Notes: generated from the letters alone by a model not told the origin. DNA of 64,000 nucleotides from Isoetes taiwanensis (GCA_021234155.1 JAJEKV010000017.1:9181525-9245524); one strand, 5' to 3'; positions 10,105-23,574 are shown, numbered from the stretch's first letter. Translations and numbers: made by a program.

Positions 10105-13007
10105 GAATATGTTCTTACCAAGACTACAGTTACTCTATGCACAAACACATAAAAAATACCTCGTTCATGGTAAAACCATTAATCCAATACCCACCCTGGT
10201 TTTTTACGCCAGGCCACATCAGGCACTCTCCAAACCATAAAATCATGATAATCAATATTCATATAGTCAGAAACCATATTGCCTTCCATCTATTGTCAAG
10301 TTGTAATCTTTAAATCTCTCAAAAAATATTTTTCACGCCATTATCGGAATTTCATAAAAAGTACCTCATTATTTTTTATCAGAATGTTATCATATCAGAA
10401 CTATTAATTTGTCCATATATCCCAAATAGTAACTTATCCATTAATTTATCCATACATCTTAAACACTTAAAACTGCAATACAAGTCATAATGATAATCTT
10501 CCATTACTTAACTTTCCATATTTAGTCATTCTTCACTATGCAATATAAGACAGATCTCACCACATTTTGTGATGCAGTATAGAAGCCCATTAGTCTTCAC
10601 GCATCCAATCCATTTGTAACTCTAACCACTGAAATTAAATCAGGGAGAAGATGTTTTGGTTACCTGCACCCAAACAATGCCAATGTTAGCAAATCATGGT
10701 AACAAGACAAGGGGCATCAGGTAAGCTATAAAACATCATGGCTCTTCGCCCTTCACCCTTTAAATTCAGCAAATTAGCTCATATAATAAGCAAAATATGC
10801 TATGTATTAGGGGACACAAAGTATACTGCTGCTCACCACAGCACACCGTGGACCATTTCCAAATGGTTCCCACTAGATTCATATGCCTAAGTGGCAAATC
10901 ATGCAAAATCATGAATTCTTAAACCTCTCATTGCACAAGGTATATTGACAAGGCAGCCCACTGAGTACCAAAACCATAGTAGTTACTCTTTTAGAGCTAG
11001 ACCACTAAGCGGTCTTATAACTTGCCTAAAATCCAATATACACAGATTATAGGTCAACATACCATAGCCAAAACAAATGTTCAACCTGTTTGATCAGCAT
11101 AGACCTATGTTAATCATATATCTACCCTATTTTTGTAGCCAGATGCATAAGATGAGCACCCCTAAACTAGGCAACAACCTAGCAGGAAATTGTATGACCT
11201 CTATCAGCAGCCTGCAGGGTTGTTATTCTTAAATATGCCAACTAAGTGGAGACGCAGCACTAAGCAAGCTAAGCAAACCAAGTATGCACATTAAGCAATT
11301 CTACAGCAGTAACATATGCAACACGGACTCTAAAACATGAGGAGCATTTTATTGCCTTAGCATTAAATAATCTGCAAGATGTAGAGGCAGCCTGCACAGG
11401 CACCTAATATCTACCCAACCAGCAATGAAAGCAACAACTCATGCTAGGTAAGTACCACAATTAAATACCTCAGTCCTTTTAATCTTAAATACCTCAGTCT
11501 TTTTTAACGATTAAGCAATATAATGCATATCATCAAGCTTGCTTCAGCAAGCACAAAAACTCTGGCAACAAGTCTGCATGTATGCATTTCCAAGCAAGCA
11601 ATAATAGCACAATGATCCTACACCACTGTACCCTTTCCTTTTAAATATCAAATCCTTACACTACTTAGCCTATTCTTTTTACAATCAGCATAAGCAGAAT
11701 CTTAAGAACTTTGATAGCTAAATAGCAAAACGAAATTAGATCTTGCCATGTTTTTACAAGTAGATAGCCATTCAAACCTGTTTGAGAAGGCTGAGATATT
11801 TAGCTCCAGATACTAACTTCATGCCGATTCTATTTCGTATGGACTTCCTGCCAGGGTATCAGTTTGGTTCTTGCACTATAAGGCAACAAGCAGCATCACG
11901 ACTGCATCAAACCAGGTCGCATCACCATTTTTAGGCAAGAGGTGCCATTTTCGAAAATGCCAGATCCAAATATGTATCACAGGTGCGAAAAGGCCAGAGA
12001 TAGTCCCTGCTATTAGACATGGGCATCCTTTGTATGAAAGCCAACGATTGGCATCATGCAACATCTGTATCATATAGGCCTCTTGGTGGAAGATTACAAA
12101 AACCATCACAGAATTTAATCCCTCTATGTTTTCCAAAGTAACAGAGTAAAAACGTCTAAGGCAAGCTATGAGCATGTAGCAAGCACATAGAACTTGTATG
12201 TAGCTGTTTGCTCCGAGAAAATACATTCGATAGAGCTTTATCCATATGCAGATGGCACTAGCCATTGTATTCTGATAGTAGAGAGCATGCCCGTTACTAT
12301 AAATGGCCTCCACTATAATATTAGCCAAGAACTTATTCGTTGCTGTGTATGGCCGCCATAGCCATTTTAGGCGCCAACACAAACCTCATCCTATAAAAAA
12401 GTGAAATTTCCTTTTGCATGCCGTTACTTAGGCCAATAAAAGGGCATTTTCCCTTGTAAAGTCTCAATGAAATATTTTATACATATTTTCGGCTTCCAAG
12501 GACCAAATCGTAAGCATATAGCTATTGGACCCAATAAAAACTATGTAAGTTGACAAAATTATTCAAAAGCCTAAGTGCTTTTTGCACATAGCCCATCATT
12601 AAATTTCTTGTATAGCAATAAATGCTACATTATTAAGATAAAGTGACGTATCTTTTTGGAAAATGCATTTTACTACATGCTACATTTGGCAGACATTTGG
12701 CTTTGGCCCACAAAATATGGCTTTGGCCCACCAAATACATTGTAAAAGATAGGTTTTCCTTCATTTTCTTTCCCATTACTCATATATTACTCATATTTAT
12801 CCATATTAGATACCATAACTCCATCATCAATAGAAATTTAGCATATAATAAATTCACAACTTAGGGATTTTGCAATCCATTAAGCCTCTTATTGTAATTA
12901 AATTCCATATATCTTGCTGCCTTAAACTTGTACATATATTTTTCATCTTATCAGCAATATTTCATGCCTCTTTTCAAACTTTGCAAAACTTTCAAATTTC
13001 CAAATTT
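10105..13007 (-). repeat. array module A2
   Basis: Near-duplicate of A1. H2 hairpin at 10195-10213, H1 at 10648-10757, exon-like end near 11785, GGCGCC near 12370. Differences from A1 cluster at CAG/CTG and CG sites, for example near 11203 (CTATCAGCAGCC against CTATCGCTGAC), which suggests base-calling error rather than divergence. Confidence 0.6.
10648..10757 (+). ncRNA. H1 structured element, copy 2 (type A)
   Basis: Same outer stem as copy 1 (10650-10657 with 10730-10737). Only a GGGGCG to GGGGCA change inside. Confidence 0.55.
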
Positions 13008-13051
13008 TTCTTCTTCTTCTTCTTCTTCTTCTTCTTCTTCTTCTTCTTCTT

Positions 13052-13081
<30 letters not shown>
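13008..13081 (+). repeat. (TTC)n tract 3
   Basis: Joins module A2 directly to the H2 region of module C1 (TTATTTACATTTAC). The promoter module present at 9485 is absent here. Confidence 0.95.
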
Positions 13082-13082
<1 letters not shown>

Positions 13083-13666
13083 TTTACATTTACATCAAAA
13101 CTTCACATTATTATGTTTTTAAAAAACAAAAATAACATTCCATCTATGATGTAAACAATCAAAAAATATCCATCCTAGTTATTCACTAGGCCACAGTTTC
13201 GACCCCTTATTATATTGGCAGAGAACCATGATCCCATTTATTATATCTTCAACTTAGTACCATATCTTAAAAGTAGAGAGTATAGGAATTTATTCTTATA
13301 TGAGATCAAGTAATAATGTAAGCATAAAATGAGACCAGAATGTAAGAAACATTTATTGATTGTTGAACTTTCATTTTTTACAGCAGATGTATTATACACG
13401 GTTCTGATTTTTCAGAAAACATTGAATAAGATCGTTCATGCATCCAAACAAGCATCATATGATTATTTTCAGTAGTATATTTTGAATCCCTGTTGTAACA
13501 ATCCGTATAATTTTACTTATTCATGTCACTATAGGAATGATCTCACCATATCTTCGCAATAATCACAGGAAACAATTGACCGCAGTCATCTTTCGATCTT
13601 CATATACAGCTCCTCCATTAGAGCAGCAAGTGGACCACAACATTAATAAGAAAGAACACCAAGGAG

Positions 13667-13780
13667 AAGATATCTGGGTTACCTGCATCCAACCAGTATA
13701 CTAGTTAGCAATAATCTTGGTAACAGTATAAGGGATGACAGGTAAGCAGTTAGATATCTTGGCTCTTCGCCCTTCACCTT
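13667..13780 (+). ncRNA. H1 structured element, copy 3 (type C)
   Basis: Outer stem AAGATATCT (13667-13675) pairs with AGATATCTT (13752-13760), a different sequence from type A but fully complementary. Next to the invariant TTACCTG/CAGGTAA, CATCC pairs with GGATG. The inner hairpin is ACTA...TGGT around GTTAGCA. Confidence 0.6.
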
Positions 13781-14282
13781 GAGATTTCCCAAAACATTGG
13801 GTCCAGATTAATAGTGAAGTTTAGAGCACATATACATATGGTATACATAAACATTAAGCATAAATATATGCTAGCAAATATCTCCAGCCCATAATTTTTC
13901 AATAAACCCAAAATAAATATGTGAATCCATCCGAAACTTCTGATTCATATGGGCATAAACCAGCGTGACTAAATCAGCTTACTGAAATCAGAAAATCCTG
14001 AGCAAACTCATAACATATTAACTGGCAAGCACACTATCATAACTACACCAACAAATATTTAAAACAACTAATACCCACTATGAATTTAAATGCATGAACC
14101 TAACTATTAGATCAGTAATATACATATCATAGGAATATCCAACATACACAAACTATTATGCATAGTCTGTATGCTTTCTTTAGCACTATCGCTATCTTTT
14201 TCTGGTAAAAGCACATAATATTCGGTATCAATTTATAAGCTATCATTTTTTATTTTAAGCAGCTAAAGCCAAATGTTCAGAC

Positions 14283-14441
14283 CTGATTTGAGTCGCTCCT
14301 ACCACCAGTAGCTTGCTTTTGTGCATTAGGAACTTGCTTCCCGCCAAAGCCTGGCCTAGCATTCTTCTTGAATGGGAGATTTCCGGCCTGTAATGCTTTA
14401 CTTTTCCTTCCAGGATGCCTTTCGTATTTTCCCTTAGGCAT
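14283..14441 (-). CDS. small basic protein, first coding exon (copy 1)
   Basis: On minus, ATG at 14441-14439 opens 53 codons beginning MPKGKYERHPGRKSKAL, with NLPFKKNARPGFGGKQ in the middle, ending GGRSDSNQ at a CAG|GTCTGA donor. The product is strongly basic (Lys/Arg-rich, Gly/Pro), like a nucleic-acid-binding or nucleolar tail, but I recognise no family. The C2 copy (50777-50935) differs by many synonymous third-position changes and few amino-acid changes, concentrated after residue 30, which indicates purifying selection on this frame. A likely second exon starts at the TGCAG acceptor inside H1, where the frame stays open for about 40 codons here but hits a stop after two codons in C2. The true C-terminus is therefore unresolved. 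Confidence 0.6.
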
Positions 14442-15022
14442 GGTGTTATCCGGCAACAAGCATAACGGAACCAACAAGAAGAAGAGAAGAGAATCCTCAT
14501 TTCGTATAAGAACTCAGCATAAATACTCAGCCAACCTCCGAAGCTGCCACGAAACCCTTGTCACTGCAAGTTAACTCAGAGCGGCCATTAACTCCTTGGC
14601 GCCTTAATCGACCGCCCAAGCAAGTCTTTTCATTCAGCTTTAGGTCAGAGAAATCTCAGAATATTTTTGGGCCTTAGCATAAGGCAAATCACGGCCATCA
14701 ATATTAGTTACGAGATAAAGGCTACATTTATAATATCACAAGTCTAAAAAACCTTAGAAATATCATTCCCTAGGTTCAATCTTGCATTATTATGTTACCA
14801 TTAGCAATATTGTTACCACCACCAAATCTCTCAATCATATATTAGAGACAACTTATACACGTCAAGAAGCAAATAGCCAATAAAGCTCATGAGATCCATT
14901 AACAACATGTCTCATATGTCTCATATTGTGTCTCATATCATCCCCCAACATATGTCCTGCACTGCTTTCCTATATGAGGCAGCTGTCATAAAATTCATCC
15001 AAACCACAAAATCCCTTACCAT

Positions 15023-15160
15023 TTCTTCTTCTTCTTCTTCTTCTTCTTCTTCTTCTTCTTCTTCTTCTTCTTCTTCTTCTTCTTCTTCTTCTTCTTCTTC
15101 TTCTTCTTCTTCTTCTTCTTCTTCTTCTTCTTCTTCTTCTTCTTCTTCTTCTTCTTCTTC
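15023..15160 (+). repeat. (TTC)n tract 4
   Basis: Pure tract of about 46 repeats, one of the longest. Flanked on the left by module C1 and on the right directly by the H2 region of D1. Confidence 0.95.
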
Positions 15161-17586
15161 TATGATGTTCTCACAAAGACTATATACAATTAACGTTCAA
15201 AAACAATTAAAAGACTTCGTTCAGAGTGAGTACATATTTCCCAATATCTACCCTGGGTTTTTAGGCCAGGCCACATCAGGTACTCCTACACCCATGTACA
15301 TTTATTTTTATGGAACTTAAAATATAAACTTCCATCAATATATTCAAGAATACTTAGCCTTAAATCATAATGTAATGTATAACCATGCCAATATCTCATG
15401 TTTCTATTCTATAAATCTTGAATGTAAATGTAAGTTTGTTCTAGTGCTCATCTTTATATCTCAATAATTTAATCCTTTATATATCAGCTGTAAACATAAA
15501 TTTCTAGTTACCATCAATAAGGTCATTTCAAAAAATCTTTCCATTAAGTTTTATTTCTCAGGAAAAACAATATATCCGTCCAATGACTATTTATGTCATA
15601 AATTTCAGAATTTGTGCATCACATAGAGCAAACCAAGTTCACTGGTAGCTCACATGAATGCCAGTGTAAAGCATTCAATAATTAATTTGTAACCCATTTG
15701 TTCATTTATCGCCAAAAGGGAAGATCTCACCAAATAGATGTACAACCATAGATTGGGCCGTTATCTTCACATGGTCCCTCGATTGTAGCACATAGCAACA
15801 TGCAACTGAAAATAACACCAGGAGAGATTGTTCTGGTTACCTGCACCCAAACAGACCAATATTAGCATGAAACTGGTAATAAGGAAAGGGGCATCAGGTA
15901 AGCTATAGAACAATCTGGCTCTTCGCCCTTCACCTATAATTTTCAGTTAATAGATGTTTCTAGAAAAATATCTAGAGTTTACAGACTTAGAGGCCAAATA
16001 TTAAAGATACAAGTTAAATCATAATGGGTCATTTCCTTAAGCCCATAACCTGTATCACGCCATAAACCATTAATACATAAATAAATAGGGACTAGTTTTT
16101 CTGGATATGGTATTTTACAGGCCAGCATGGATGTCTCTATAAGCTGCCTTACCATTCAGCATCTAACCCATGATTATGATCACCATAGCAACAGAGAAAA
16201 TAAACCTGTGGTATTACCAAAGCTCCATTTGGCAGTACAAATGTCCATTGGCAGTACAAACGTCCATTCTTAATAGCATCTTAAATGTAGACCACATGTA
16301 AACAGATGCTAGGCCTACAACCAGGTCACCCATAGCCATGCAAAGGCAAAGGAGAACTTACCCATATCACCTTTTAACATGGGCTAGAAACTAGAAAATA
16401 GAATCAAGAACTATTTTGACCGTTAAATAAATGGTTAAACCTGAAAAGAAGAGCTACGTTATAGCTCCTTGTATGCCATTTCGTTTCCAAATCCTTCTTT
16501 TTGATCTTCTTGAAGCAGGCTCAGAGCATTCGAGCTGCAGTTACAGTATCAGGCCAACAATGGCATCATGAATTAGATCTAGGCCAATAATGGCATCATG
16601 AATTAGATCTGATGAACAGAAAATGTACAAAAATAATAGCGCTAAGAGCAGAACAATATATGCCTTCAGCAAAATCATGAGGCATCGAAGTGCCATTCCA
16701 AGTTTGTGCATGTCGTTCAAGGCAAAGCCCGGCGTACTGTATTACCATCACAAGCATAAGCTTCTCTGCATTTAGTAGCAGCAAAAGAATGATTCCAAAG
16801 TACCAAAAGTGCTTGAATCTGCTACCCAACTCTTGAACCGGATATGTCTTTCCTGGTTTTAGCATCAAGACATCCAGGTCCGGCCATTTCTAAGTTAGAG
16901 CATGAAGCTCTTATTAGCGCCTCCATAGCAGCGGTTCTTCACAGAAATCCGTTTTTGCAAACTTAACCTATTTTCTTATGAGAAATATCCAAGGAAACAT
17001 TTCGTATGACATTTTTTGAAGATCTATTTTTCATATGAAAATGGGAACATTATCCCTTCCATTAATCAAATCGGCTCCATAGCCACTTTTCCAGCCCATA
17101 TTAAAGCCCATAATGATGATTTTCAGCTTAGATGTATGCCATCGGCTTTATCATAGCTTTCCAAAAGCAAACATGTGTACAAAATGCCAAAGGGTCACTT
17201 CTCTTGTAAAAATAAGAAAGTTTTCTTGGGGTCATAATGACATATCCTAGGAAATGACGTCCCTTTATTATATCTCTTTAGGAGCCAATATAGAAAAGGT
17301 CCCTATCCACCTACCATACATAATTCTTTAGCATAATAAATGCCAAACCAAGCATTTAAAGACCATAGAATTAAAGTTTTCATTTTCCAACTTTTTATGA
17401 TTGATCATTACTACATATGGCCAAAATTAGGCCATCATTCACCTTCCTTTTAATACGTTCCAACATCCTTGTATTCCTATGCCATTCTAGGCTCATGTTA
17501 AAGCATTAAAATACATAAATCAAATGCCATTAGGTGACCTATTCCATCAAGGAATGCCCTTTCCGGGCTATAATTTTTTGAAGAAT
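15161..17586 (-). repeat. array module D1
   Basis: The most repeated module type, found six times. H2 hairpin at 15252-15270, H1 at 15825-15934, exon-like end GGAGC...CAG|GTTTAACC near 16441. A minus-strand frame at 16596-16868 has a hydrophobic run, YFGIILLLLLNAEKL. That frame is interrupted differently in the sister copies, so it is probably not coding. A duplicated 29-bp motif (AATGGCATCATGAATTAGATCT) occurs at 16559-16610. Confidence 0.65.
15825..15934 (+). ncRNA. H1 structured element, copy 4 (type D)
   Basis: Outer stem AGATTGTTCT (15825-15834) pairs with AGAACAATCT (15907-15916), 10 bp. The inner hairpin is ACCA...TGGT around ATTAGCA. Confidence 0.6.
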
Positions 17587-17656
17587 TCTTCTTTTCTTCT
17601 TCTTCTTCTTCTTCTTCTTCTTCTTCTTCTTCTTCTTCTTCTTCTTCTTCTTCTTC
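17587..17656 (+). repeat. (TTC)n tract 5
   Basis: Preceded by the D-module end (GGGCTATAATTTTTTGAAGAATTC) and followed by promoter module P2. Confidence 0.95.
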
Positions 17657-18273
17657 CACATCCCTCCCTCAGGACGTAGGACGCCTCTTTTTATAAGGGA
17701 AGTAGGATCCCTCATAAAAAAGAGGGGTCCTACTTCCTTACAATCAAGAAAATAGAATAGATTAGGTATCTTGTACCATATTCCAAGGTCAGTGGCACAA
17801 TGGACCAGGTCCGGTTTTACATTTGAGTAGTACTAGAATATGGCACATTGGGCCAATATCAATTCTTAACCTCAGATAGGTCATATGGCACTATGGACCA
17901 TAAACCCTACCTAGTTAAGATGATCTTTAAATCATAATTTCAGCTCAAAGAGCAAAATAGATAACATTCAATCTGACCTGTTATGGCGAAGTGATACCTT
18001 GGCTATATACCTCTTCATTAACTTCAGAATTAACCGTGAATAAAAGTTGCTGGTATTAAAGCATAATGGGATTGGACAGCCCTATCAGAAGCATTTTCCA
18101 CAGCCCCATATTCCAAGTCAACTAGTTGTATCAGCCAACAACCACACTGCTGTAATAAATCATAGTAGCAGTTAGTAATGCCAAAATCAAATACAAAATC
18201 AGCATTATTTTATGATTTCATGGTTTCAGAAACGATGTGTTTGCTGGATACCTCCAACAAATAGATGTCACAG
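17657..18273 (-). promoter_or_regulatory. promoter-like module P2
   Basis: Read on minus from high to low coordinates: a telo-box core (AAACCCTA on plus, about 17909); TGGGCC site-II motif at about 17848-17854 within repeats of ATGGCAC..TGGRCC; a 16-bp inverted repeat GGAAGTAGGA...TCCTACTTCC; then TATAAAAA (plus 17688-17695) about 30 bases before the (GAA)n tract. This arrangement matches a plant core promoter with a GAA-rich 5' leader. No transcript evidence is available. Confidence 0.5.
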
Positions 18274-18283
18274 TTTCTTCTTT

Positions 18284-20323
18284 GATGATGTTCTCACAAA
18301 GACTATATACAATTAACGTTCAAAAACAATTAAAAGACTTCGTTCAGAGTGAGTACATATTTCCCAATATCTACCCTAGGTTTTTAGGCCAGGCCACATC
18401 AGGTACTCCTACACCCATGTACATTTATTTTTATGGAACTTAAAATATAAACTTCCATCAATATATTCAAGAATACTTAGCCTTAAATCATGTCTAAGGC
18501 AGATAAACACTGACTATATGCATCTGCGCCATGAATATACATGTATGCAACAATAGACAAGTCCCGATCCATGCATCTCACTTCCTAACCTATACTAAGA
18601 ACACTACAAAACTAGAAAATGCATCTGCTATATGCCAGCAAAAATGGCAAAACTATGAGTTAGAACACTAGAAGAGCAAACGTCTAAATTTAGCGCACAG
18701 GAGTTAAGCAACCTGCTATCCACTTAGGATATCTTTGACTGAAAGTATTTGTTGTAAGTAGCTCACGTATTTAAGCACTTATGCACATATTATTGATTTC
18801 TCATAAATAAGAGCATTTCAAACAATAATCATCTCGAACCTGATATTAGGCGCTCCTACAGCCAGGATTTGGCATATGAACACTAGCTCCAGTTGTGTTT
18901 TTTATTTCAACAAAGCTCCACGTACAATTTGCAGGCCAGGATTCCATCATACTTTAGCATCTATGTTGTGCAGCTCCAAGCCCGACCTATTTCTCATAAG
19001 CCATTCTGTGGAATGCACAAGTTGTTTTTGCATCTAGCATGATAAGCCTTGCATCAAAAGATCGAGGCTTTCAGAAACTATATCAGATCGGTCAGTGTAC
19101 TTACAGAACCAAGATCATAAGGTTCAGCAGCATCGGCCATGATTCACATAGCATCTTGCATCCAGCAGACAACTCAGGCGGCCATTTGGGCGCCAAACAA
19201 TAAAGTCTCTGTTCCTTATGTGCATTTGCCAGCCGAGCAATTCCAAATGCCTTTATAAGGTCTTAAAAAATCCTTGAAAATTAATATACAAAGGAGACCA
19301 TAGTGCCAAAACCATCCCATTTAGCATAGCTTGTACCAAGCCTCTATTCAACACAATCGGCATCACTAATATACTATTATATGGCATCACTAATATACTA
19401 TTATATGGAAGCCTTACCAAGTCTATACCATGCTTTACGACTTTTTTTCTTTATGCCGAAACATGGCTTCATGCAAACAAACTATTAATTGGAAGCTTCT
19501 CGAAGCATAAAAAGTTCTCTAGGGGTTTTGCCTTTTGCCGCAACATGGCTTTTTGCACATTCTATTGAAAGGAAAGGAGAGGAAATCCCCAAAACGTAGC
19601 ATCATTTTTATGGGGTCCACAAGTTCAACTTAAGAATTACAAGCATAGTAAAATACGTGCCATTTCTGAAGTAAAGTCCAAAATCATCCTTGTGCCACTA
19701 TTAGAATATAGAAACCATGGTAATAATTACCATAATTAATTCTATATCTTACACAATGGTACCCATAGCTTTTAGCCTTCCCACCATAAATGCTTTGGTC
19801 CATGGTGTCATTATTACTAGTACACGTATTCCATAAGATAATACAATGTGTGTACATGAAATACCAATTTCCCATAGGTCAAATAGAGCCTATTTATCCT
19901 TTTAGCACCACCATTGTCTGCACCATTTCAAAATTTTAAAATATACCATGCCTCTATTACACATCTTTAGCCAAGAATTATTCCTTCAAGTTCATGAGCC
20001 ATTTGCAGACTCCCATTATTCAAATATTTTTTACCTTTTACACTTGAACTTAAGCAACTTAACTTGTATATTTTCAAACTTAGGGCCCCTTTAGACCATG
20101 TCTTTCCTCCTTTCAAATTTTCTCGATATAAATGAGCTTCTCAAATCAAATTCATGTATCCGTGGGTATACAAATGTATCATGCCTCTGTGTCTATACTT
20201 TAGATCTTCACCAATTATCCATGTTGAAGTCTTCCAAGATTTCCAAAGTTATAATCTTCTTCTTGTTCCAGCTTAGAGCATAATTTAAACAATATCAACT
20301 TTTCAACCTTGCCAGATTTTCAT
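18284..20323 (-). repeat. array module E1 (lacks H1)
   Basis: Starts with the same H2 region as D (about 18370-18405) but departs from D at about 18492 and contains no H1 copy. On minus it keeps an exon-like end AGGAGCGCC...CAG|GTTCGAG (about 18839-18865) and a GGCGCC/GGCCAT motif at about 19180. Near-identical to E2 at 33636-35642, offset about 15.3 kb. Confidence 0.6.
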
Positions 20324-20449
20324 TCTTCTTCTTCTTCTTCTTCTTCTTCTTCTTCTTCTTCTTCTTCTTCTTCTTCTTCTTCTTCTTCTTCTTCTTCTTC
20401 TTCTTCTTCTTCTTCTTCTTCTTCTTCTTCTTCTTCTTCTTCTTCTTCT
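20324..20449 (+). repeat. (TTC)n tract 6
   Basis: About 42 uninterrupted repeats between E1 and promoter module P3. Confidence 0.95.
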
Positions 20450-21063
20450 CCCACATCCCTCCCTCAGGACGTAGGACGCCTCTTTTTATAAGGGAAGTAG
20501 GATCCCCTCATAAAAAGAGGGGTCCTACTTCCTTACACCGAAGAAAATAGAATAGATTAGGTATCTTGTACCATATTCCAAGGCCGTGGCACAATGGACC
20601 AGGTCTGGTTTTACATTTGAGTAGTACTAGAATATGGCACATTGGGCCAATATCCAATTCTTAACCTGTATAGGTCATATGGCACTATGGACCATAAACC
20701 CTACCTAGTTAAGATGATCTTTAAATCATAATTTCAGCTCAAAGAGCAAAATAGATAACATTCAATCTTGTTATGGCGAAGTGATACCTTGGCTATATAC
20801 CTCTTCATTAACTTCAGAATTAACCGTGAATAAAAGTTGCTGGTATTAAAGCATAATGGGATTGGACAGCCCTATCAGAAGCATTTTCCACAGCCCCATA
20901 TTCCAAGTCAACTAGTTGTATCAGACAACAACCACACTGCTGTAATAAATCATAGTAGCAGTTAGTAATGCCAAAATCAAATACAAAATCAGCATTATTT
21001 TATGATTTCATGGTTTCAGAAACGATGTGTTTGCTGGATACCTCCAACAAATAGATGTCACAG
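20450..21063 (-). promoter_or_regulatory. promoter-like module P3
   Basis: The inverted repeat is especially clear: arms 20493-20509 and 20517-20532 with a 7-base loop and one bulge. TATAAAAA on minus lies at plus 20483-20490, adjacent to the tract. Confidence 0.5.
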
Positions 21064-21070
21064 TTTCTTC

Positions 21071-23510
21071 TTTGATGATGTTCTCACAAAGACTATATAC
21101 AATTAACGTTCAAAAACAATTAAAAGACTTCGTTCAGAGTGAGTACATATTTCTTAATATCTACCCTAGGTTTTTAGGCCAGGCCACATCAGGTACTCCT
21201 ACACCCATGTACATTTATTTTTATGGAACTTAAAATATAAACTTCCATCAATATATTCAAGAATACTTAGCCTTAAATCATAATGTAATGTATAACCATG
21301 CCAATATCTCATGTTTCTATTCTATAAATCTTGAATGTAAATGTAAGTTTGTTCTAGTGCTCATCTTTATATCTCAATAATTTAATCCTTTATATATCAG
21401 CTGTAAACATAAATTTCTAGTTACCATCAATAAGGTCATTTCAAAAAATCTTTCCATTAAGTTTTATTTCTCAGGAAAAACAATATATCCGTCCAATGAC
21501 TATTTATGTCATAAATTTCAGAATTTGTGCATCACATAGAGCAAACCAAGTTCACTGGTAGCTCACATGAATGCCAGTGTAAAGCATTCAATAATTAATT
21601 TGTAACCCATTTGTTCATTTATCGCCAAAAGGGAAGATCTCACCAAATAGATGTACAACCATAGATTGGGCCGTTATCTTCACATGGTCCCTCGATTGTA
21701 GCACATAGCAACATGCAACTGAAAATAACACCAGGAGAGATTGTTCTGGTTACCTGCACCCAAACAGACCAATATTAGCATGAAACTGGTAATAAGGAAA
21801 GGGGCATCAGGTAAGCTATAGAACAATCTGGCTCTTCGCCCTTCACCTATAATTTTCAGTTAATAGATGTTTCTAGAAAAATATCTAGAGTTTACGAGAC
21901 TTAGAGGCCAAATATTAAAGATACAAGTTAAATCATAATGGGTCATTTCCTTAAGCCCATAACTTTTGTATCACGCCATAAACCATTAATACATAAATAA
22001 ATAGGGACTAGTTTTCCGGATATGGTATTTTACAGGCGGCATGGATGTCTCTATAATTTGCCTTTACCATTCAAAGATCTAACCCATGATTATGATCACC
22101 ATAGCAACAGAGAAAATAAAACCGTGGTATTACCAAAGCTCCATTTGGCAAGATTACAAATGTCCATTGGCAAGATAAACGTCCATTCTTAATAGCATCT
22201 TAAATGTAGACCACATGTAAACAGATGCTAGGCCTACAACCAGGTCACCCATAGCCATGCAAAGGCAAAGGAGAACTTACCCATATCACCTTTTAACATG
22301 GGCTAGAAACTAGAAAATAGAATCAAGAACTATTTTGACCGTTAAATAAATGGTTAAACCTGAAAAGAAGAGCTACGTTATAGCTCCTTGTATGCCATTT
22401 CGTTTCCAAATCCTTCTTTTTGATCTTCTTGAAGCGTGCCTCGAGCATTCGAAGCCGCAGCGATTCTGATCGGGCCAACAATGGCATCATGAATTAGATC
22501 TAGGCCAATAATGGCATCATGAATTAGATCTGATGAACAGAAAATGTACAAAAATAATAGCGCTAAGAGCAGAACAATATATGCCTTCTCAAAAAAATCA
22601 TGAGGCATCGAAGTGCCATTCCAAGTTTGTGCATGTCGTTCAAGGCAAAGCCTGCGTACCTGTATTACCATCACAAGCATAAGCTTCTCTGCATTTAGTA
22701 GCAGCAAAAGAATGATTCCAAAGTACCAAAAGTGCTTGAATCTGCTACCCAACTCTTGAACCGGATATGTCTTTCCGGTTTTAGCATCAAGACATCCGTG
22801 TCCGCCATTTCTAAGTTAGAGCATGAAGCTCTTATTAGCGCCTCCATAGCGGCCGGTTCTCTTCACGTAAACGTTTTTGCAAACTTAACCTATTTTCTTA
22901 TGAGAAATATCCAAGGAAACATTTCAGTATGACATTTTTTGAAGATCTATTTTTCATATGAAAATGGGAACATTATCCCTTCCATTAATCAAATCGGCTC
23001 CATAGCCACTTTTCCAGCCCATATTAAAGCCCATAATGATGATTTTCAGCTTAGATGTATGCCATCGGCTTTATCATAGCTTTCCAAAAGCAAACATGTG
23101 TACAAAATGCCAAAGGGTCACTTCTCTTGTAAAAATAAGAAAGTTTTCTTGGGGTCATAATGACATATCCTAGGAAATGACGTCCCTTTATTATATCTCT
23201 TTAGGAGCCAATATAGAAAAGGTCCCTATCCACCTACCATACATAATTCTTTAGCATAATAAATGCCAAACCAAGCATTTAAAGACCATAGAATTAAAGT
23301 TTTCATTTTCCAACTTTTTATGATTGATCATTACTACATATGGCCAAAATTAGGCCATCATTCACCTTCCTTTTAATACGTTCCAACATCCTTGCATTCC
23401 TATGCCATTCTAGGCTCATGTTAAAGCATTAAAATACATAAATCAAATGCCATTAGGTGACCTATTCCATCAAGGAATGCCCTTTCCGGGCTATAATTTT
23501 TTGAAGAATT
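21071..23510 (-). repeat. array module D2
   Basis: Same layout as D1: H2 about 21164-21182, H1 21738-21847, exon-like end near 22360. Differs from D1 mainly at CG/CHG positions around 22015-22170 and 22430-22470. Confidence 0.65.
21738..21847 (+). ncRNA. H1 structured element, copy 5 (type D)
   Basis: Stem 21738-21747 with 21830-21839. Identical to copy 4 over the whole element. Confidence 0.55.
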
Positions 23511-23574
23511 CTTCTTTTCTTCTTCTTCTTCTTCTTCTTCTTCTTCTTCTTCTTCTTTTTCTTCTTCTTCTTCT
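23511..23574 (+). repeat. (TTC)n tract 7
   Basis: Shorter and interrupted by TTTTTC near 23556. Confidence 0.95.

Larger units (their letters stand above)
13082..15022 (-). repeat. array module C1
   Basis: Contains, in minus-strand order: GGCGCC at about 14600, the coding exon 14283-14441, an intron of about 500 bases, the H1 element at 13667-13780 with branch-like TTGCTAAC and acceptor TGCAG, a second exon-like stretch ending TATG|GTGAGATC near 13547, and H2 hairpin CCTAG...CTAGG at 13174-13190. Closely related to C2 at 49555-51622. Confidence 0.65.

Noticed and set aside
8302-12382. Minus-strand frames in A1/A2 (MCWRLKWLWRPYTATN type) as a gene pair
   Set aside because: A2 extends the A1 frame only through indels, no domain is recognisable, and the near-identity is explained by recent duplication. 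Left inside the module entries.
15023-15160. Long reading frames across the (TTC)n tracts (poly-Ser, poly-Phe, poly-Lys, poly-Glu, poly-Arg)
   Set aside because: They exist only because a trinucleotide repeat has no stops in some frames. Flanking residues are not conserved between modules, except possibly in the X-type modules.
16596-16868. Hydrophobic minus-strand frame repeated in D modules as a membrane protein gene
   Set aside because: Frames differ between copies through indels, stops occur at different places, and substitutions show no third-position bias by eye.
18237-18443. Recurrent 68-codon plus-strand frame over the H2 region in D and E modules
   Set aside because: Identity reflects the DNA repeat itself. 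The frame is lost in the diverged A, C, F and G modules while the hairpin is kept.
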